A stretch of 64,000 nucleotides of DNA from Marinospirillum celere. Its GTDB lineage: Bacteria; Pseudomonadota; Gammaproteobacteria; Pseudomonadales; Halomonadaceae. A model generated the notes under the pieces. It was not told where the DNA came from, made no database searches, and saw only the letters and a program-made list of their open reading frames with translations. The stretch covers positions 868,001 to 932,000 of the forward strand of contig NZ_FOLH01000001.1 of the NCBI RefSeq assembly GCF_900112235.1, read 5' to 3'. A program made the translations under genes and the position numbers. Within the stretch, counting starts at the first letter, position 1. Each line of letters opens with the position of its first letter. Shown here piece by piece: positions 46,529 through 56,427 of the stretch.

Positions 46529-47757
46529 TAGTCGACCTGCATCATAATTTCATTAGACCAAATCTGACTTTCCATCCAAGCCTGGTTGAGTTTTTCAACC
46601 AGATTGGCTGATTTACCGGCCAACTTGGCATGCTCAAAAGCAATGACCAGATTCAACAACTGCCCCAACTTGCCCTGACGGTAAAGAATGGCATTTTTAA
46701 TCTCTGAACTAAGAGGCAACTGGCTGAGCAATTCAACCATGCTGACCCCCATCAGAGCATCCATCATCGACATGAGGCCAACCATAAAGGCCGTGCGCCG
46801 ATTAATGCCAGTCATTCCATCAGAAAGCTTTTCACACATGGCAGCGCGGGTGAGCGCTTGCGGCAGGAGCAGCCGACTGGCTGGGCCGTTATTAGCCAGC
46901 ATAACCGTAGTGACGATGGTTCTAACCCGGTCAATACCCAGAGTATTCAACGCTTGGTGAATGGTGGTGATTTCACTACGCCGACGAAAGGCTGCTGAAT
47001 TCACATATTTAAGCAGCATAAAGGTCAGCTGAGGATCCTGGGCAATCAGATTTTCCATTGCCTGATAGTTGGGCTCTTCCTCCTGAGCCTCTTTGAGAAT
47101 GCGAATCTGGGCGCCCTTATTGTTACCTCGCCCTTTACGGGATGTTTCTTCGTGGACCTCGGGCTTGGCATAAAAATAGCCCTGAAAAAACTCAAAATCC
47201 ATATCCCGGTATTTTTTGAAGGTCTCCAAATCCTCGACCTTTTCGGCCAGTAAGCGAATTCCCCGCTCTTTGTAAAGATCAATATCCTCTTCACGGACCG
47301 GTTCAAACAAGTCCACCTTGATGATACTGGCCACATCCAAAAGCGGCTCAGTTTCGGTGGTCAAAATAAAATCATCCAGAGCAACTTCATAACCCAGCAT
47401 ACGAACACGCTTAAGGGCCTTGAGTATTTCCGGCTCACCCGTCACACTCTCAAGAACCTCCAACACAACCTGCTCGGGGTTAGGAGGCAAAAGCTCGGGT
47501 TTAAGTATCCATTCGCGAGGGGCATTGAAGAAAAGCTTGCGGTTGCCGATCAGTTTTTCAAGGCCGGTTTCATAAAAAGCCGCGTTACAAACACGTGCTG
47601 TAGCCTCCATCTGGTCTTCAACACTGGCAAATCTAGCAGTAGCGCTGGAACGATAAAGGAGCTCATCTGCCACGTGACGCATGCGTTGATCACAGATAGG
47701 CTGGAGAGCAATACAATAGTTAACTTCACTGGACTTTTCTTCGTCCCGAGCGTCCAT
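46525..47757 (-). CDS. EAL-HDOD signalling protein (YuxH/CdgJ type)
   Basis: A 410-residue protein. Residues 10-200 form a divergent EAL domain (ALQPICDQRMRHVADELLYRS, VVLEVLES, LDDFILTTETEPLLDVASIIKVDLF, FEFFQGYFYAKPEV). The EAL tripeptide is replaced by ELL, and the ...EGVET loop by EKVED, so phosphodiesterase activity is doubtful. Residues 210-390 are an HDOD domain (YQAMENLIAQDPQLTFMLLKYVNSAAF, IHQALNTLGIDRVRTIVTTVML). CdgJ and related proteins control motility. It faces an HD-GYP gene across a shared 246-base AT-rich intergenic region. Confidence 0.88.
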   Translation of the reverse strand: MDARDEEKSSEVNYCIALQPICDQRMRHVADELLYRSSATARFASVEDQMEATARVCNAAFYETGLEKLIGNRKLFFNAPREWILKPELLPPNPEQVVLEVLESVTGEPEILKALKRVRMLGYEVALDDFILTTETEPLLDVASIIKVDLFEPVREEDIDLYKERGIRLLAEKVEDLETFKKYRDMDFEFFQGYFYAKPEVHEETSRKGRGNNKGAQIRILKEAQEEEPNYQAMENLIAQDPQLTFMLLKYVNSAAFRRRSEITTIHQALNTLGIDRVRTIVTTVMLANNGPASRLLLPQALTRAAMCEKLSDGMTGINRRTAFMVGLMSMMDALMGVSMVELLSQLPLSSEIKNAILYRQGKLGQLLNLVIAFEHAKLAGKSANLVEKLNQAWMESQIWSNEIMMQVDY

Positions 47758-48003
47758 ACTAGCCGCCTTTTGTGGTTATACAGAATGCACTAAGTGTTAT
47801 ATAGCTTAACAAAACTCTGCAAAAAGTGTATGAAAAAACCAGTGGGTCACTTAACACGAAATTTCATGAATTTAGGAAATATAAATTAGAAATCCCTCTT
47901 CTTACACAAGAATAAACATACACAAGAAAAAAAGCTACAGACTAAAGTTTCTACAAGGCTTAACCTCTTGAAACATACTTGCAGAAAACTATAAGAGAAA
48001 TCG
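47758..48003. other. AT-rich intergenic region between divergent c-di-GMP-type genes
   Basis: About 246 bases, strikingly A-rich (tracts such as ACACAAGAAAAAAAG), with no ORF. It should hold both promoters of the EAL-HDOD and HD-GYP-like genes. I could not assign specific -10/-35 boxes with confidence. Confidence 0.5.
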
Positions 48004-49170
48004 ATGCTTGAGAAGCTACGCCCCGGAGAGCTGACCGTTGGTAAAAGAACCACCATGGATATCTATACCAAGGGGGGTCGCCTACTCTTGTCAAAAGGCG
48101 CGCACATCGCAAATGATCAGCAAGTTGAAGTCCTTATGGAGCGCGGCCTGGTCAAGCGTGATCCCAGTGATCGCCAGGACTACAGCAGTGACTTCAAACC
48201 TTTTCGGTACAGCGCCAACGTTAACCCTTTTCTGGAAATTGAAGAGTTGGAATCCCAGCTGGAAACCGCCTTCAAGCAGATCAAAAGCCAGAATGCAGCT
48301 GCGCCCGATGTTTTTTACCGTAAGATACATTCCATCAGTAGCCAGTTACTCGGCTTGGCTGAGCGGGCTCCTGAAGCTCTGCTGGGCACCGTTCACTGGC
48401 CACGCCAGGACGAAGTACCCTACAGCATTCACCACCCGATTCAGTGTGCTGTCCTCCTGGCAGTCATCAGCAAGAAAATCAACTTTCATGGTGAGCGCCT
48501 CTTCTCAACGCTGGCAGCAGCCCTAACCCAAAATCTGGGCATGCTGCATTTCCACGACAAGCTTAATCGTCAAAAAACACCCCTGACTGAAGAGCAGAAT
48601 GAAGCGATACGCCACCATCCCCAACGCTCGGTAGAGTTTCTGGAAAGAATGAAAATCACCGACCCCATTTGGTTACAAGCTGTTCGAGATCATCATGAAC
48701 GCCTGGATGGTAGCGGTTATCCGGAAAGTAAAACTGAACAAGATATCTGCAATGAAGCCAAGCTGATTGCCCTAGCTGATATTTATGTCGCACTAATCAG
48801 CAATCGCGAATACCGAGATGCACTGTCAGTCAAACAGGCTCTACGCCAAATCTTTTCTGAAAGAGGTACTCTAGTCGGTCCCGGCCTGACCAAACTCTTC
48901 CTGAATCAAATCGGCATCTATCCTCCGGGGACACCGGTCAAACTCGCTAATGGTGACACAGCTGTCGTAACCAAGCGTGGCGTCAATATCAACCATCCCG
49001 TTTGCGCCGGTATTCGTGCTATCAGTGGCCAGGTTTATATGCACCCACCACCCAGAGATACCAGTGATCCCCAGTATGCCGTACAGGAAATTGTTTCTGC
49101 TGAAGTGCTGAAACCCCTGCAGCCCTTTTTGTTCTGGGGCGTACACGTCCGCAAAGCCATCGAACTTTAA
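48004..49170 (+). CDS. HD-GYP-domain protein with degenerate HD site
   Basis: A 388-residue protein. An N-terminal DUF3391-like region (KLRPGELTVGKRTTMDIYTKGGRLLLSKG) precedes an HD-GYP domain (about 140-300). The signature HHERLDGSGYPES, the RHHPQRSVEFLE histidines and ALADIYVAL are kept, but the HD metal site (normally AALLHDIGK) reads AAALTQNLGML, with His-Asp replaced by Gln-Asn and the Lys by Met. The enzyme is therefore probably not an active c-di-GMP phosphodiesterase and may act as a c-di-GMP or protein receptor. Divergent from EAL-HDOD. Ends at a bidirectional terminator. Confidence 0.83.
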   Translation: MLEKLRPGELTVGKRTTMDIYTKGGRLLLSKGAHIANDQQVEVLMERGLVKRDPSDRQDYSSDFKPFRYSANVNPFLEIEELESQLETAFKQIKSQNAAAPDVFYRKIHSISSQLLGLAERAPEALLGTVHWPRQDEVPYSIHHPIQCAVLLAVISKKINFHGERLFSTLAAALTQNLGMLHFHDKLNRQKTPLTEEQNEAIRHHPQRSVEFLERMKITDPIWLQAVRDHHERLDGSGYPESKTEQDICNEAKLIALADIYVALISNREYRDALSVKQALRQIFSERGTLVGPGLTKLFLNQIGIYPPGTPVKLANGDTAVVTKRGVNINHPVCAGIRAISGQVYMHPPPRDTSDPQYAVQEIVSAEVLKPLQPFLFWGVHVRKAIEL

Positions 49171-49190
49171 CTTTAACAGTCACCCAACAA

Positions 49191-49220
49191 AAAAACCGCC
49201 ACTAAAAAGTGGCGGTTTTT
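49191..49220. terminator. Bidirectional terminator between HD-GYP-like gene and rpsA
   Basis: AAAAACCGCCACT pairs perfectly with AGTGGCGGTTTTT across an AAAA loop. A and T tracts on both sides let it serve both convergent genes. Confidence 0.92.
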
Positions 49221-49249
49221 GCATGGAAAGAGAACTTGCGAGTTTTCGC

Positions 49250-50923
49250 TTAGTTCTGGTTTTCCATTTGTTGCTTAATCAAGTCACCAATGGTGGTAGG
49301 ACCAGATTGAGCTTCAGGCTGGGCTTCACGCTGGGCAGCCATAGCTTGCTCAGTTTCAACCTTGTCTTTAGCCTTGATCGACAGGTTGATCACGCGGTTT
49401 TTGCGGTCAACATTAACGATGCGGGCTTCAACTTCGTCGCCTTCTTTCAGCTCGTTGCGGGCATCTTCAACACGCTCAGCGCTGATTTCAGAAGCTTTCA
49501 GGATGGCCTGAACTTCTTCATTCAGAGCAACAACAGCTTCTTTAGGCTCTACGGAAACAACCGTGCCTTTAACGATAGAGCCCTTGTCATTCAGAGCCAG
49601 GAATTCGTTGAAGGGATCGCTTTCCAGCTGCTTGATGCCCAGAGAGATGCGCTCACGCTCAGGGTCGATCGACAGGATAACGGTTTCAACTTCTTCACCC
49701 TTCTTGAACTTACGAACGGCTTCTTCGCCAGCTTCGTGCCAAGAGATGTCGGACAGGTGAACCAGACCGTCGATGCCGCCGTCCAGACCAACAAAGATAC
49801 CGAAGTCAGTGATGGACTTGATAGCACCAGAGATTTTGTCGCCTTTGTTGTATTGGCCTGAGAACTCTTCCCAAGGGTTAGGACGGCACTGCTTGATGCC
49901 CAGAGAAATACGACGACGCTCTTCGTCGATGTCCAGAATCATGACATCGATTTCGTCGCCCAGACTAACAACAGACTTAGGATTAACGTTTTTGTTAGTC
50001 CAATCCATTTCAGAAACGTGAACCAGACCTTCAACACCTTCTTCCAGCTCTGCGAAGCAGCCGTAGTCAGTCAGGTTAGTAACACGCGCCTTGATGATGG
50101 AGTTTTCTGGGTAGCGTGCTTTGATTTGAATCCAGGGATCTTCGCCCAGCTGCTTCAGACCCAGAGAAACGCGGTTGCGCTCGCGGTCGAACTTGAGGAC
50201 TTTGACATTGATTTCGTCGCCAACAGCAACGATTTCGGAAGGATGCTTGATACGCTTCCAGGCCATATCGGTAATGTGCAGCAGGCCGTCAACGCCGCCC
50301 AGATCAACGAAGGCACCGTAATCGGTCAGGTTCTTAACGATACCCTGAATTTCCTGACCTTCGGCCAGGTTAGCCAGCAGCTCTTCACGCTCAGCAGAGT
50401 TTTCTGCTTCCAGAACAGCGCGGCGAGAAACAACCACGTTGTTGCGTTTGGCATCTAGCTTGATAACTTTGAAGTCCAGTTCTTTGTTTTCCAGGTGAGC
50501 GGTGTCGCGTACAGGGCGCACATCAACCAGAGAACCGGGCAGGAAGGCACGGATGGAGTTAACGTCAACAGTGAAGCCACCCTTGACCTTGCCGTTGATA
50601 ATACCCTTGACGATTTCGTTCTTGTCGAAAGCTGCTTCCAGCTCAATCCAGGATTCGGCGCGACGGGCTTTTTCACGGGACAGACGGGTTTCACCAAAAC
50701 CATCTTCCACAGATTCCAGGGCTACAACCACCTGGTCGCCTTCTTTCAGTTCGTCAGCATTTTCGAACTGATTGCGGGGAATAACACCCTCGGACTTGAG
50801 ACCAGCATTTACGGTAACCCAGTCACCATCAATATCCACAACAGTGGCAGTAATGATGGAACCAGCTTCCATGTTGACTTCTTGCAAACTTTCTTCAAAT
50901 AATTCGGCAAAGGATTCGGTCAT
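49250..50923 (-). CDS. rpsA: 30S ribosomal protein S1
   Basis: A 557-residue protein with six S1 OB-fold repeats (for example [59 protein letters not shown], and four related ones), the standard S1 length. It binds mRNA leaders and is essential for translation of structured messages. It follows cmk with a 211-base leader, which, as in E. coli, is probably the autoregulatory site. No ihfB follows; the next gene is in another operon. Confidence 0.97.
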   Translation of the reverse strand: MTESFAELFEESLQEVNMEAGSIITATVVDIDGDWVTVNAGLKSEGVIPRNQFENADELKEGDQVVVALESVEDGFGETRLSREKARRAESWIELEAAFDKNEIVKGIINGKVKGGFTVDVNSIRAFLPGSLVDVRPVRDTAHLENKELDFKVIKLDAKRNNVVVSRRAVLEAENSAEREELLANLAEGQEIQGIVKNLTDYGAFVDLGGVDGLLHITDMAWKRIKHPSEIVAVGDEINVKVLKFDRERNRVSLGLKQLGEDPWIQIKARYPENSIIKARVTNLTDYGCFAELEEGVEGLVHVSEMDWTNKNVNPKSVVSLGDEIDVMILDIDEERRRISLGIKQCRPNPWEEFSGQYNKGDKISGAIKSITDFGIFVGLDGGIDGLVHLSDISWHEAGEEAVRKFKKGEEVETVILSIDPERERISLGIKQLESDPFNEFLALNDKGSIVKGTVVSVEPKEAVVALNEEVQAILKASEISAERVEDARNELKEGDEVEARIVNVDRKNRVINLSIKAKDKVETEQAMAAQREAQPEAQSGPTTIGDLIKQQMENQN

Positions 50924-51134
50924 GAAATTTTCTACTCAATTTAAGTCGTTTTAGATGCGACACAAGTGCCGCCCTCCGCGCCACCAACAAACGCGGGCCT
51001 GATCGTTTCCATCCAGAGGCGTTAACGCTGGTTAAGCCTGAAGGGATTTTCAAAGGGTATCCCAACAAACTATGACGCTACTCTGAATGACCTCCGTACT
51101 GCTCGACTTGAAATCCATCTCAGGCGGAGGATGC
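50924..51134 (-). promoter_or_regulatory. rpsA leader region
   Basis: A 211-base gap between cmk and rpsA without an ORF. It should hold the rpsA promoter and the 5' leader used for S1 autoregulation in other gammaproteobacteria. I see GC-rich inverted repeats (for example around GGGATACCC...GGG) but cannot assign the boxes. Confidence 0.4.
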
Positions 51135-51830
51135 CTAAGATATCAAGCCTCGGCTTTTTGCTTCAGCTAGAATTAAGTCGACGACTTCTGTAATGCTCAG
51201 CGAGGTGGTATCCACTTCTACAGCATCCTCTGCAGGCCGCAGCGGCGCTGTTTCGCGGTTCATATCACGCGCATCACGCTCCAGAATGTCTTTTTTAAGG
51301 TCAGATAGACTAGCAGCTATACCCTTACTACGCAACTGCTCAAGGCGTCTTCGTGCTCTTTCTTCTGCACTGGCGGTCAGGTAAATTTTTAGAGGCGCAT
51401 CGGGGAAAACCACCGTGCCCATATCCCGGCCATCACACACCAGCCCGGAACCTTCTGCAAAGGCGCGTTGACGGGCCAACAAAGCTGAGCGTACTCCAGG
51501 TAGGGCCGCAACCTGAGAGGCCAGACCACCCACACGCTCGGTTCTCAGCTCTTTGCTGACATCCTCACCTTCCAGGATGACTTGAACCAGCTCATCCTTA
51601 CTGACTTTAAATTGCACATCCAAGTGTTCGGCCAAAACGGCCAGCGAGGCTTCATTATCAAAAGCCACACCATGATGTTCAGCAGCCAGGCCAACCAACC
51701 GGTAAAGCGCACCCGAGTCAAGCAACTGCCAACCCAAGTATTTAGCAAGCAACATGCTCACTGTACCCTTACCTGCGCCGCCTGGGCCGTCAACCGTAAT
51801 CACTGCAGCCTGTTGATTCTCAGCAACCAT
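51135..51830 (-). CDS. cmk: Cytidylate kinase
   Basis: A 231-residue kinase: P-loop [75 protein letters not shown] and the C-terminal [23 protein letters not shown]. It phosphorylates CMP and dCMP. Upstream of rpsA as in E. coli. Confidence 0.96.
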   Translation of the reverse strand: MVAENQQAAVITVDGPGGAGKGTVSMLLAKYLGWQLLDSGALYRLVGLAAEHHGVAFDNEASLAVLAEHLDVQFKVSKDELVQVILEGEDVSKELRTERVGGLASQVAALPGVRSALLARQRAFAEGSGLVCDGRDMGTVVFPDAPLKIYLTASAEERARRRLEQLRSKGIAASLSDLKKDILERDARDMNRETAPLRPAEDAVEVDTTSLSITEVVDLILAEAKSRGLIS

Positions 51831-51883
51831 ACAACCTCCCTTCTTTTAGCCGCAGCATTATACGCCTTTTGGTTGCAAAAGCA

Positions 51884-52297
51884 TTAAACGCTGTTTTTTT
51901 GCCAAGTTTCCAAAATAGCGCGTAAATCACCTTCCAAAGTTACCGCTTTTTGTGCTTTCTGGTCAGTAACCACAAAAGTGACATCGGCATCCGCTACCAA
52001 AGTATCTGTCCCCTTAAGCACCACATCCTGGTGCATCACTGCACTCTTGTTCCCCAATTTGGCCAAGGAAGTCACCACTTCGATCTCTTCACCCACATAG
52101 GCACCACGGCGATAATTGATATTAATGTTCACCACCGCCAAGCCCAACCCTGAACCTGTAAAAGAGGAAATATCCACCTGGCGTTCCAGGAAATCCCAAC
52201 GCGCCTCTTCCAGAAACTCCAGATAACGCGCATTGTTGACGTGACCATAGAGGTCCAGGTGGTAACCACGAATCTTAATGGGTGTTCTTGTCTGCAT
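51884..52297 (-). CDS. Acyl-CoA thioesterase, 4HBT (YbgC-like)
   Basis: A 137-residue hotdog-fold protein. The motif IRGYHLDLYGHVNNARYLEFLEEARWDFLE contains the catalytic Asp (HLDLYGHVNNARY). Residues GLAVVNININYRRGAYVGEEIEVVTSL complete the fold. Resembles YbgC/YbaW-type thioesterases, substrate unknown. It lies between cmk and asparaginase. Confidence 0.87.
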   Translation of the reverse strand: MQTRTPIKIRGYHLDLYGHVNNARYLEFLEEARWDFLERQVDISSFTGSGLGLAVVNININYRRGAYVGEEIEVVTSLAKLGNKSAVMHQDVVLKGTDTLVADADVTFVVTDQKAQKAVTLEGDLRAILETWQKNSV

Positions 52298-52374
52298 GCT
52301 TCACTCCTTATTAAAAACACCCAGCAGTGTAATTCAGCCACCGGAAGATTCAAACGTTTGTTTATAAATACCTT

Positions 52375-53574
52375 TCAGCCCAGTTCTCCGCAAAGACTGG
52401 TCTGCATGAGCCGCTCCACTTCTTCAGGCGTCCAAGCCTGCTGCTTGGCAAGTGCCATCAAAATCATCAATTTCGCCATAGCCGTCATCGGCGTCATATC
52501 CCCCACCGAAATCACTCCCGCCAGCCGTAACCAGGCCCCTGCAGCATAGGTTTCCATCTTGACAGCTCCTGCTGGCACTCGGGTTGAGTTAACCAGATAC
52601 ACCCCCTGCGCCCTGGCTCTCAAGAAGGCTTGATAAACAGCCCCCTCAGTCGGTGCATCTGGATTGCCTGAAGGAAAATTGCCTGCACCATAAGACTGTA
52701 AAACAATGCCCCTGGCACCGGCTTGAACCATTGCATCGACCAGGTCAGCCAGCAAAGCCTTCCCTTGAGAAGCTGAGTAGGGTGCAGGAAAAGCATTCAA
52801 AAGCATCACAGGAAAAAGATCCAAATCAGCATGCAACTGGGTAACACGTTTCAGCTGTTCAGCACGCTGCTTGGGGTCATCAAGACTGGTAGAAGCCCTT
52901 AAGGGGGCGGGCAGCCAGCCTTCTGTATAGAGACTCCAATCCGCAGCATATTTGGCCAACGGCGGGTAGTTAGGTGAAGAAAAGGCATTCACATCACTGG
53001 TATGGGTTTTAACAACGCGACTACTGCGATAAAGATGATGATGAAAATATACACTCACCTCAGGAATTCCAAGGCTAGCAGCAGCCAGCGCGCCACACAG
53101 GTTTTGAAAGGCGTCAGTGTTAAAGTTAAGCGCCAGCTCACCCTTGCCTTCTTCTTGATAAAACATCGGCAACATAGAGCCTGTAATCACTACAGGCTTG
53201 GTTAAGGCCGCGGTGATCTCACCCGTGGAATCAAAACCTGCGAGTAAAAAAGGCAGGGCCCCACCGGTAAAATCCAAGGTATCCGTACCCTGCAGCAACA
53301 CAAAACCATCAAAATCGGCATAGTGGGTTAATAACGCCTGAGCCATAAGACACCAAGCCGTTGGCTGCAGGTCCGTACTGTCCAGCGTTTGGTTTTTCGA
53401 TGCCGAAAAAGGCACCCCGGTCAGGTAGGAGACTTGAATGTCAGCAAACTTCTGTCGCAAAAGCGGGTCCAGGTGCTTTTCACAAGCCTGGGCAAAATCC
53501 TTTGCCGACATAGGCGCCAAAGGATCACCCACACAACTAAGAGTGCCACCTGTATTAATAACCGCTATCTTCAT
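52375..53574 (-). CDS. L-asparaginase
   Basis: A 399-residue asparaginase: first catalytic Thr in VINTGGTLSCVGDP, second in VLLQGTDTLDFTGGALPF, and KPVVITGSMLPMF. C-terminal GARGIVLQSYGAGNFPSGNPDAP is the usual GxGN motif. It is somewhat longer than cytosolic AnsA (about 338 aa), with extra inserts (SVYFHHHLYRSSRVVKTHTSDVNAFSSPNYPPLA). No signal peptide, so cytoplasmic. It follows the CDGSH/glutamate-synthase gene by 22 bases; the pair is plausibly an operon for asparagine and glutamate/ammonia metabolism (inference). Confidence 0.87.
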   Translation of the reverse strand: MKIAVINTGGTLSCVGDPLAPMSAKDFAQACEKHLDPLLRQKFADIQVSYLTGVPFSASKNQTLDSTDLQPTAWCLMAQALLTHYADFDGFVLLQGTDTLDFTGGALPFLLAGFDSTGEITAALTKPVVITGSMLPMFYQEEGKGELALNFNTDAFQNLCGALAAASLGIPEVSVYFHHHLYRSSRVVKTHTSDVNAFSSPNYPPLAKYAADWSLYTEGWLPAPLRASTSLDDPKQRAEQLKRVTQLHADLDLFPVMLLNAFPAPYSASQGKALLADLVDAMVQAGARGIVLQSYGAGNFPSGNPDAPTEGAVYQAFLRARAQGVYLVNSTRVPAGAVKMETYAAGAWLRLAGVISVGDMTPMTAMAKLMILMALAKQQAWTPEEVERLMQTSLCGELG

Positions 53575-53596
53575 TCAGTCTCCTCTACACTTGGGC

Positions 53597-55138
53597 TTAG
53601 ATATCCATCACTCCGGCATAGCGCACGCCAGTCAGATAAGCCATTTCTCTATCCCAGGTTGCCAGATCATCTGGATTAAAATCGGCCAGCTGCGAATGAC
53701 CACAAGCTCTTGCCATCACCTGCATCAAGGCCGTGGAAGCCTGCAAAAAGTTATGCAACTGCTTGGCCGACTGATCGACATTTAAACGCTGCCGCAGATC
53801 GGCCTTTTGGGTGGCAATGCCTGCCGGGCAATTATTGGTATTACAAATTCGAGCCGCCACACAACCGATGGACTGCATGGCACTATTGGCCACGGCAATC
53901 CCTTCCGCTCCCAAAGCCAAAGCCTTGATAAAATCACTGGGCACACGCAGCCCACCGGTAATCAGCAAAGTGACCCGGCCACTGGCTCCCTGTTGGTCGA
54001 GATAGCGCCGAGCCCTTGCCAAGGCAGGCAGTGTCGGCACACTAATATGATCACGAAACAGTGTTGGCGCTGCACCGGTTCCACCACCACGGCCATCCAA
54101 AATGATGTAGTCGGCACTGGCATCCAGCGCAAACTGGATATCCCGCTCAATATGGTTAGCACTCAGCTTAAAACCAATTGGCACGCCACCGGTAATTTCA
54201 CGGACCCGATCAGCAAAATTTTTAAAATCACGAACACTGTGTAAATCTGTAAAAGTGGCCGGTGAAATCGCATCCTCACCCTCTTTCAGGCCACGCACCT
54301 GAGAAATCTTGCCCCGATTCTTACTGCCCGGTAAATGCCCGCCCGTGCCGGTTTTGGCACCCTGGCCGCCTTTAAAATGAAAAGCCTGGACCTTTTCCAA
54401 CAGCTTCTCGTCATAACCAAACTTGGCGCTGGCCAACTCATAAAAATAACGTGAGTTTTCCTGCTGCTCTTCAGGCAGCATCCCCCCTTCACCGGAACAA
54501 ATACCCGTACCCGCCATTTCAGCACCCCTGGCCAAAGCAATTTTGGCTTCTTCAGACAGGGCACCAAAACTCATATCAGAAACAAACAGGGGAATATCCA
54601 ACACCAGAGGCTTACGCGCTTCTGGACCTACCACCAGCTCAGTGCCAACCGGCGCATCATCCAAAAGCGGTTTTTTCGCCAACTGGGCTACCATAATCTG
54701 CAAGGCATCCCAATCGGGCAGTTTAGAGCGAGGAACCCCCATGGCTTCAACAGGGCCATGATGACCAACACCCTTCAACCCCTCACGCGCCAGTTGGTGA
54801 ATCAACTCAACGCTGGGCTCTTCCGCAGTATTTTTAGCTTCAGGTGCTTTCTGATCTCCTGAATCTAATTCAGGGCCCTCTTTACCCACTGCATCCTGGT
54901 CAAACTGTTTATGTGTTCCATCACAAAAAGGAGCATTTTGTGTGTATTTGCACTGACAAAGAAAAGCAGCACCGTCTTCTTCAGCCACAAACCCCTTGGG
55001 TTTAAAACCTGTTCCCTTATGAGAACCATCACAAAAGGGCTGATTACCTGAACGACCACAGGTACAGAAAAAATACTCTTCGCCTTTGCTCAGCTCAACT
55101 TTTTTGGGTTTGTTATCAGCAACATGTGGGCGACTCAT
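53597..55138 (-). CDS. Glutamate-synthase-related FMN protein with two CDGSH iron-sulfur motifs
   Basis: A 513-residue protein. Residues about 15-75 carry two CDGSH-type [2Fe-2S] zinc-finger-like motifs (CTCGRSGNQPFCDGSH and CQCKYTQNAPFCDGTH). The C-terminal 380 residues are a GltB-like FMN-binding TIM barrel: GICSGEGGMLPEEQQENSRYFYELASAKFGYDEKLLE, KGGQGAKTGTGGHLPGSKNRGKISQVRGL, DYIILDGRGGGTGAAP, SIGCVAARICNTNNCPAGIATQ. The cysteines CNTNNCPAG resemble the GltB cluster. Its activity is not known; a ferredoxin-type oxidoreductase role is likely. First gene before asparaginase. Confidence 0.87.
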   Translation of the reverse strand: MSRPHVADNKPKKVELSKGEEYFFCTCGRSGNQPFCDGSHKGTGFKPKGFVAEEDGAAFLCQCKYTQNAPFCDGTHKQFDQDAVGKEGPELDSGDQKAPEAKNTAEEPSVELIHQLAREGLKGVGHHGPVEAMGVPRSKLPDWDALQIMVAQLAKKPLLDDAPVGTELVVGPEARKPLVLDIPLFVSDMSFGALSEEAKIALARGAEMAGTGICSGEGGMLPEEQQENSRYFYELASAKFGYDEKLLEKVQAFHFKGGQGAKTGTGGHLPGSKNRGKISQVRGLKEGEDAISPATFTDLHSVRDFKNFADRVREITGGVPIGFKLSANHIERDIQFALDASADYIILDGRGGGTGAAPTLFRDHISVPTLPALARARRYLDQQGASGRVTLLITGGLRVPSDFIKALALGAEGIAVANSAMQSIGCVAARICNTNNCPAGIATQKADLRQRLNVDQSAKQLHNFLQASTALMQVMARACGHSQLADFNPDDLATWDREMAYLTGVRYAGVMDI

Positions 55139-55240
55139 CTGCTTTCTCTCCTCATCAAAAACAAGACTTTAGAAAGCAGTGTGGAAGATAAAAGCCTAAT
55201 GCGCCAATCCACCAAGCCAAGCAATTTAAGCAAATGCTCT

Positions 55241-55519
55241 TTATTTATTACCCCAGATTTTAGCCACCGCACCCCTGGAGCCCAGCGCACCCAAGACCAC
55301 AGCAACAAAACCCACGCCAAAGAAAACCACTACCGGAATCAGCGAAACCAGCTGACCGCTTACGTAACCAGCCGTGGCCGAGCCCAAAGACAAGAGGATA
55401 AACAGGGCACCAACAATGTTGAGAACAACCCGATGCGACTTCTTGTAGTTTGCCGGTTCTTCACTGGTTTCAAAAAAACACAGCACTGGCCAAAATAGTT
55501 TTGTTAATACCTTTCTCAT
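55241..55519 (-). CDS. Small two-span membrane protein, function unknown
   Basis: ATG 55519 begins MRKVLTKLFWPVLCFFETSEEPANYKKSHRVVL. Two hydrophobic segments follow (VVLNIVGALFILLSLGSATAGYV and LVSLIPVVVFFGVGFVAVVLGALG), 92 residues in all; the frame extends to 55567 without support. Family not recognised; similar short proteins occur in marine gammaproteobacteria. It lies 8 bases upstream of the hydrolase stop region, on the same strand, and 100 bases ahead of the CDGSH gene. Confidence 0.65.
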   Translation of the reverse strand: MRKVLTKLFWPVLCFFETSEEPANYKKSHRVVLNIVGALFILLSLGSATAGYVSGQLVSLIPVVVFFGVGFVAVVLGALGSRGAVAKIWGNK

Positions 55520-55575
55520 TAAAAACTGCCCTTTCTTAAAAGCGGGTGGGTGTAGCTGTGCAATCATACCCCAGT

Positions 55576-56394
55576 CTACATCTTCAGTGCGCCCTTCAAG
55601 AAATCATCAATAGCCGGTAGATAGGTGGCCTCACTATCCAAAAAACCTGTGTTGTGACCACCCTGAATCACCAGCAACTGCTTTGGATGCGTTGCAGCCT
55701 CATACACAGCCTGCCCTTCGGCAAAGGGAATGATTTCATCATCTTCACTATGAATAACCAGCAGCGGCGCACTACGCTGGGTCACATAGTCAATCGTGGG
55801 ATAATTCAAACGTGCCAGGGGGCGTACTGGCAACCAGGGATAGAGCCTTTGCCCCAAGTCAGGCACTGAACGAAAGGGTGATTCCAGAATCAGCGCTGCA
55901 GGATCAGTCCGGCTGGCTAACTCAGCCGCTACCGCCGAACCCAAAGAACGCCCGAAAACCACCAACTGGCTAGGATCATGGCCGGATTCTTCCTTCAACC
56001 AGCGCCAACCTGCATCGGCATCCAAAGCAGTTCCTGCCTCGGAGGGTTTGCCCTCACTTCGGCCATAGCCCCGATAATCAAGAATCAACACCGACAGATC
56101 CAGCCGATTAAACTGCTCAAGGGATCTCAACCGATGTGAAATATTGCCGGCATTACCATGCAAAAACAAAACCGCCGCCCGTGAATTTTCGGCGGGCAAC
56201 CACCAGGCATCAAGCCGCAGGTCATCCTCAGTCGTCAGTTCCACCGCCTGCCAATCCAGCCCAATATCCGTCGGCGTTGCTATTTGTTCGCGGCCCATAT
56301 GCGGCAGATACACCAACCGCTCCTGAAACAGCCACATCAACACCACAAGCGATAGATAAAACAGCCCCAGCACTAGGCCTAAACGTAACAACAT
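55576..56394 (-). CDS. Alpha/beta hydrolase (BEM46/serine aminopeptidase S33 type)
   Basis: ATG 56394 begins MLLRLGLVLGLFYLSLVVLMWLF, an N-terminal membrane anchor; the frame to 56433 overlaps the divergent gene. The hydrolase core has AAVLFLHGNAGNISHRLRSLEQF (oxyanion), VFGRSLGSAVAAELASR (nucleophile serine, GRSLGS), SAPLLVIHSEDDEIIPF (acid) and QGGHNTGF (histidine). Resembles the YfhR/BEM46 group; substrate not known. Confidence 0.88.
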   Translation of the reverse strand: MLLRLGLVLGLFYLSLVVLMWLFQERLVYLPHMGREQIATPTDIGLDWQAVELTTEDDLRLDAWWLPAENSRAAVLFLHGNAGNISHRLRSLEQFNRLDLSVLILDYRGYGRSEGKPSEAGTALDADAGWRWLKEESGHDPSQLVVFGRSLGSAVAAELASRTDPAALILESPFRSVPDLGQRLYPWLPVRPLARLNYPTIDYVTQRSAPLLVIHSEDDEIIPFAEGQAVYEAATHPKQLLVIQGGHNTGFLDSEATYLPAIDDFLKGALKM

Positions 56395-56427
56395 AGCAAT
56401 ACTCAAAAGCTGCGTTATAATACCTGG

